From assembly GCF_014138285.1 (NCBI RefSeq), contig NZ_JACGXN010000010.1:62001-126000 (forward strand): DNA of 64,000 nucleotides. The letters are read 5' to 3'. This document shows, one piece after another, positions 60,719 through 64,000 of the stretch (within the stretch, counting starts at the first letter, position 1; each line of letters opens with the position of its first letter). A model generated the notes under the pieces. That model ran no database searches, was not told the DNA's origin, and was given only the letters and a program-made list of their open reading frames with translations. Both the position numbers and the translations under genes were made by a program. The DNA comes from Phyllobacterium myrsinacearum (GTDB lineage Bacteria > Pseudomonadota > Alphaproteobacteria > Rhizobiales > Rhizobiaceae).

Positions 60719-60954
60719 GTTTATTTCCCCTTTTATTGTTTTTTCTTTCCAGGGCTGCCGCATTGGCTACGATCGCGCAGCATGGAAAGGGATTCACTGG
60801 TGAAATCGGTTCAGACGTCGGCTGTTCGTGACAAGCCGTTTGCTTCTTGTGGTGATACGTGTGGCTGGCGCGGAAATGCGTCGCGGCACCCATTCTTCGC
60901 CATGCCTCCCAACATGGTGAAACAAAGCTAGAATGAAAGAAAACAAACGTCAAT

Positions 60955-60963
60955 TGCTATAAT
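60955..60963 (+). promoter_or_regulatory. Extended -10 promoter of the RpiR gene
   Basis: TGCTATAAT is a perfect TATAAT with the extended TG motif. The -35 region is poor, as is common with extended -10 promoters. Transcription would start near 60970, 40 nt before the chosen start codon at 61010. Confidence 0.5.
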
Positions 60964-61009
60964 GTTAGAAAGCTGTCAATTTATGAAGCAGGATGCCAAG
61001 GGGAAAGAA

Positions 61010-61867
61010 ATGACTGAATCCGTTCGAGCAAGGCTGAGCGATAGCCTTGTGACTGCCACCAACGCGGAAAAGGCAATCGCCAACTATATGTTGGCAAATC
61101 TGAACGGTTTGCCGTTTGAGACATCAGCAACACTGGCCGCCAAGGTCGGTGTCAGTGAACCTACAGTTGGACGGTTTTGTCGCTCGCTGGGTTATGCGCG
61201 CTTCAAGGATCTGAAGGCAGATCTCAGGGACAATATCGGGGACCGGCCATGGTTGGTTGGTGATCGCCTCAAGGAATTTCGCGAGCGCAATCTTGAAGGG
61301 GATATGCTCGCGCGCAGTCTGGATCTCGAAATCGCGGCATTGGTGCGGATCTACGAAATTGCCCACACGAAGGAGTGGAAACGCGCCGTAAAGCGTCTGG
61401 CCACGATGCCAAAGGTATTTGCGGCCGGCTTCCAGACAGAGCGCGGCATGGCCCAGTATTTTGCCAACCAGCTGCAATATCTTCGTCCGGACGTATCTTT
61501 GGCGGATGTCGCAGGCGGCAATTTCCATGAAATTCTGATGGCACCACCAAAATCGGCCTGTCTTGTCCTTTTTGAAGCGCGTCGCTATTCGCAGCTGGCA
61601 TTATCGTTGGCGCGCGAGGCACGAAAGGCAAAAATCCCAATTACTCTCATCACGGACGCCTTCTGTGATTGGGGTCACGATTTGGCCGATGAAATGTTCG
61701 TCGTTCCGACGGAGTTCGATATGTTCTGGGAATCCACAGCACAGATGGCCAGTCTCGGTAATCTTCTCCTGAACAGTATTTTCAACGAACTGGGCGTTTC
61801 CGTTGAAAAGCGAATGAACAACGTCTCGGAACTTCACGGCAGATTCACGGGGTATGTGGGTGAGTGA
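61010..61867 (+). CDS. RpiR-family transcriptional regulator
   Basis: A 285-residue regulator. The ATG at 61010 follows AAGGGGAAAG and lies after the predicted promoter, so upstream ATGs at 60962 and 60983 are rejected. The RpiR helix-turn-helix (about 20-75) includes GLPFETSATLAAKVGVSEPT, VGRFCRSLGYARFKDLK; the SIS domain (about 120-265) includes KVFAAGFQTERGMAQYF and AKIPITLITDAFCDWG. RpiR regulators sense phosphosugars or amino-sugar related compounds. It lies between the divergent peptide operon and the convergent D-amino-acid genes and probably controls both. Confidence 0.85.
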   Translation: MTESVRARLSDSLVTATNAEKAIANYMLANLNGLPFETSATLAAKVGVSEPTVGRFCRSLGYARFKDLKADLRDNIGDRPWLVGDRLKEFRERNLEGDMLARSLDLEIAALVRIYEIAHTKEWKRAVKRLATMPKVFAAGFQTERGMAQYFANQLQYLRPDVSLADVAGGNFHEILMAPPKSACLVLFEARRYSQLALSLAREARKAKIPITLITDAFCDWGHDLADEMFVVPTEFDMFWESTAQMASLGNLLLNSIFNELGVSVEKRMNNVSELHGRFTGYVGE

Positions 61868-61880
61868 TTGCTGGTTGCAT

Positions 61881-63146
61881 TCAAAAGAATGTTTTGAACA
61901 CGTCCTGCACGTTATAGTCCTCATCCACGAGGTAAATGATTTCCCATTTGTCGAACGTGGTGCAGGGATGTGAAATCCCGAGGCCAATACGGTCTCCGTA
62001 TGCGAGATTCAAACTTGGATCAAACCGCATGAAACTATGCTGGTCATTGATGTCGACGATCGTGCACTCCGGCGGAAGATCATGCGGACGGTTCCCCCCG
62101 GAAGCGGCCATCAGCAACGGTACGGGCAAACCTGCATCGGTTCCGCAATCGCGACGTCCGGCAGTCAGCAGGGCAAGCCCAGGTTCCGGGATCGACTGTA
62201 CATAGGTCCAGATTTCAAGCGCACGCCTCAGGCCATCCTGTTCGCCGGTCGCAGATTTCAAACGGTCGTGATGGGCGTGGTAAATACCTGAATCATGGGT
62301 AACGTAGCAGCCGCTGCGCGTCACCACGCGCAGACCAGTCTTGGACAGATATTCAAGGACTATGTCATAATACGATGAGCCGCCGGCAGAGATGATAGGA
62401 TTATCCGTCTCAAACAGGTTCTGATGCTGGAACGACTGCGCAAGGACCCCAATCTCTGTGACAAATGCTGCAACCGCCTCCTCCTGAGTACCCGTTTCGG
62501 CTTTGATCAACCCTTCGAAGGCTTCAATCCCTATCAGACGGACTTCGGAAGTGGACCGGATCTGGATGGCCAGTGCGGTCGCCAGTTCATTGGTCCGGCA
62601 ACCGGTACGCCCGCCCGTGTAGCCGCGTTCGAGAAGCAGCTGCACAGGACGCTGCAAATGATTGCGGCGGGCGGCTTCCGCGACAGCCGCAATCCCTTCG
62701 GCACTATCAACGATCATCATGAAATCGAGTTCAGGCGACTTGACCATCGCGATAATAGCATCAAGCTCTGCAGCCCCGACGGCCTGATTGGCAAGAATGA
62801 TTCTTTCCGCGCCGAAGCTGCGGCAGACGCGCATCTGGTGAACAGTCGCAACGGTCAATCCCCATGCGCCATCTGCAATCTGGCGGGCAATAATCTGCGG
62901 GCACATGGTGGTTTTGACGTGAGGAGCGATCAGCGCGCCTCGCTCGGCGACAAACCGCTTCATCCAGCGGGAGTTGTGCCCAAGAGCATCCGAGCGGATG
63001 ATTGCAGCAGGCAGGGGGATATCGCCGTTCAGCACATTCCAGTGTTTGTGGCCAACCTCAGCCAACGCCATGCGCTGTCCAAATGGAAAGCTCTTGATGG
63101 TGTCGTCCAGCACCAACGATGCAAGGGCATCCGTGTTGAAAGGCAT
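61881..63146 (-). CDS. D-threonine aldolase/D-serine dehydratase-like PLP enzyme
   Basis: A 421-residue fold-III (alanine racemase-like) PLP enzyme of the DSD1/D-threonine aldolase family. The PLP lysine is in ALIAPHVKTTMCP at about residue 78; VQLLLERGYTGGRTGCR and GGSSYYDIVLEYLS follow, and the C-terminal barrel domain with HPCTTFDKW carries a possible metal-site His/Cys. It would deaminate or cleave D-hydroxy amino acids. It forms a pair with the FAD oxidoreductase gene upstream and is convergent with the RpiR gene at 13 bp. Confidence 0.87.
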   Translation of the reverse strand: MPFNTDALASLVLDDTIKSFPFGQRMALAEVGHKHWNVLNGDIPLPAAIIRSDALGHNSRWMKRFVAERGALIAPHVKTTMCPQIIARQIADGAWGLTVATVHQMRVCRSFGAERIILANQAVGAAELDAIIAMVKSPELDFMMIVDSAEGIAAVAEAARRNHLQRPVQLLLERGYTGGRTGCRTNELATALAIQIRSTSEVRLIGIEAFEGLIKAETGTQEEAVAAFVTEIGVLAQSFQHQNLFETDNPIISAGGSSYYDIVLEYLSKTGLRVVTRSGCYVTHDSGIYHAHHDRLKSATGEQDGLRRALEIWTYVQSIPEPGLALLTAGRRDCGTDAGLPVPLLMAASGGNRPHDLPPECTIVDINDQHSFMRFDPSLNLAYGDRIGLGISHPCTTFDKWEIIYLVDEDYNVQDVFKTFF

Positions 63147-63166
63147 GGGTTCGTCCTTTTGATAAT

Positions 63167-64000
63167 CTAGATGTCAGACTTGTCTGATACGGGCGATGTG
63201 GGTTGAATGCGAGATGGCGAAACAGCGCTGACATCAAAACCTTCATCGAGGATTGTGCCGGGTACGGCCTCACCACGCGCCAGCGCTGCGGCTACCTTTG
63301 CAAGAGCGGGTGCTGTCTGGATTCCATAACCGCCCTGACCGGCAAGCCAGAAAAAATTTGGCAGGTGCGGATCATAGCCTACTACAGGACTTCTATCTGC
63401 TGCAAAGGTGCGCAGACCGGCCCAATGTCTGGATATACTTCTGACCGGCAAATTGGCTGCCTGTTGAATACGATCAATGGCGATTGCCAGATCTATTTCC
63501 TCCGCCTGCGCATCGCAGGGTAGGCTGGGCGTTTCGTCAGCGGGAGAAGCCAGCAGCTTGCCTGCTTCCGGTTTGAAATAGAACTCTTCATCAATATCAA
63601 GCACGAGAGGCCAGGAAGACACGTCCACAGCTTCAGGGGCATCCAGTATCATCGCTGTCCGGCGAAGAGGAGTGAGGCCAACAGCGGAGGCTCCTGCGGC
63701 AATTGCCAAGCTATCGGCCCAGGCGCCCGCCGCGTTGATCACGGTTGCACATTGAAAGGTTGCTGTGCTTGTTGTGATGTTCCAACCCGCGGAGTTTCGC
63801 GTCAGCTCCAGAACTTCTTCTGACGTGGCAATCCGGGCTCCCCTTGAACGGGCGCCTCGTAGGTAACCTTGGTGCAAGGCATGGACATCTATGTCCATGG
63901 AACTTTCGTCCAGTAAAGCGCAGGCAACATAATCTGGCCGCATGATTGATACGCGTGCGCATACAGCACCAACGTCCAGGACGTGAGGCCTCTTCCCCCC
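63167..64000 (-). CDS. FAD-dependent D-amino-acid oxidoreductase (DAO fold), N-terminus outside window
   Basis: The minus-strand frame is open from the right edge to the stop at 63167, giving 277 residues. It contains ATVINAAGAWADSLA, TPLRRTAMILDAPE, FYFKPEAGKLLASPADETPS and the C-terminal FAD motif FWLAGQGGYGIQTAPALAKV, all typical of glycine/D-amino-acid oxidase-fold (DAO) enzymes. The N-terminal dinucleotide loop is missing because of the window edge. It lies 20 bp before the PLP enzyme gene and is probably its operon partner. Confidence 0.85.
   Translation of the reverse strand, partial: GGKRPHVLDVGAVCARVSIMRPDYVACALLDESSMDIDVHALHQGYLRGARSRGARIATSEEVLELTRNSAGWNITTSTATFQCATVINAAGAWADSLAIAAGASAVGLTPLRRTAMILDAPEAVDVSSWPLVLDIDEEFYFKPEAGKLLASPADETPSLPCDAQAEEIDLAIAIDRIQQAANLPVRSISRHWAGLRTFAADRSPVVGYDPHLPNFFWLAGQGGYGIQTAPALAKVAAALARGEAVPGTILDEGFDVSAVSPSRIQPTSPVSDKSDI

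Overview
The window looks like a stretch of accessory chromosome or large replicon from an alphaproteobacterium of the Hyphomicrobiales (Rhizobiales). The hints are a DUF1127 small Arg-rich protein, an ECF42 sigma factor paired with a DGPF protein, many LysR/GntR/MarR regulators and ABC uptake systems, and a class I DAHP synthase behind a leader-peptide attenuator. Brucellaceae or Phyllobacteriaceae would fit, but this is inference. No rRNA, tRNA, CRISPR array, intact insertion sequence or replication origin was seen.

Positions 1-9299 are a patchwork of small regulator/enzyme pairs: LysR with an MFS exporter, GST with LysR, an orphan Tat-type solute-binding protein, a LysE-family remnant and a second MFS exporter. 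At 9463-10821 lies a DAHP synthase gene (minus strand) with its own terminator. It is preceded by a 27-residue leader peptide rich in Tyr/Phe/Trp and a perfect intrinsic terminator, i.e. a transcription attenuator. Then follow an agmatinase-family protein with an unusual metal ligand, a ComJ/Nin-family protein, a GFA protein, the ECF42/YciI pair, a MarR regulator and a run of three overlapping minus-strand genes including a methyltransferase-like protein. Next come an SDR/LysR pair with a clear palindromic operator, a diverged PRPP-synthase paralogue and an AraC regulator.

Positions 22633-30790 hold a cyclase remnant, a 1413-residue HrpK/HrpF/NopX-like protein built on five long repeats, a HAD hydrolase, and two envelope proteins (an L,D-transpeptidase-like and a PagL-like protein).

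Positions 30862-41084 form one catabolic locus. A GntR-FCD regulator diverges from a sugar-type ABC importer (binding protein, double ATPase, and two permeases fused in one chain), followed by an SDR, a 3-hydroxyacyl-CoA/L-gulonate dehydrogenase-like enzyme, a beta-keto acid cleavage enzyme (BKACE) and two SMP-30 lactonases. Read together these suggest sugar to lactone to aldonate to 3-keto-acid, then cleavage with acetyl-CoA. I do not recognise this combination as a described route.

Positions 41609-45829 encode an RND pump without an outer-membrane partner. Positions 45953-50345 are a type VI secretion effector module: a VgrG-tail-like peptide, a DUF2169 adaptor, a ketosynthase-like protein without the usual catalytic Cys motif, a PAAR-like DUF4150 protein carrying a VRR-NUC nuclease, and its DUF3396 immunity protein. 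From 51082 to the right edge is a D-amino-acid/peptide utilisation locus: an oligopeptide ABC importer, a class C beta-lactamase-like serine hydrolase, an M81 (MlrC) peptidase, a DadA-like oxidoreductase, an RpiR regulator, a D-amino-acid dehydratase/aldolase-like PLP enzyme and a second, truncated FAD oxidoreductase.
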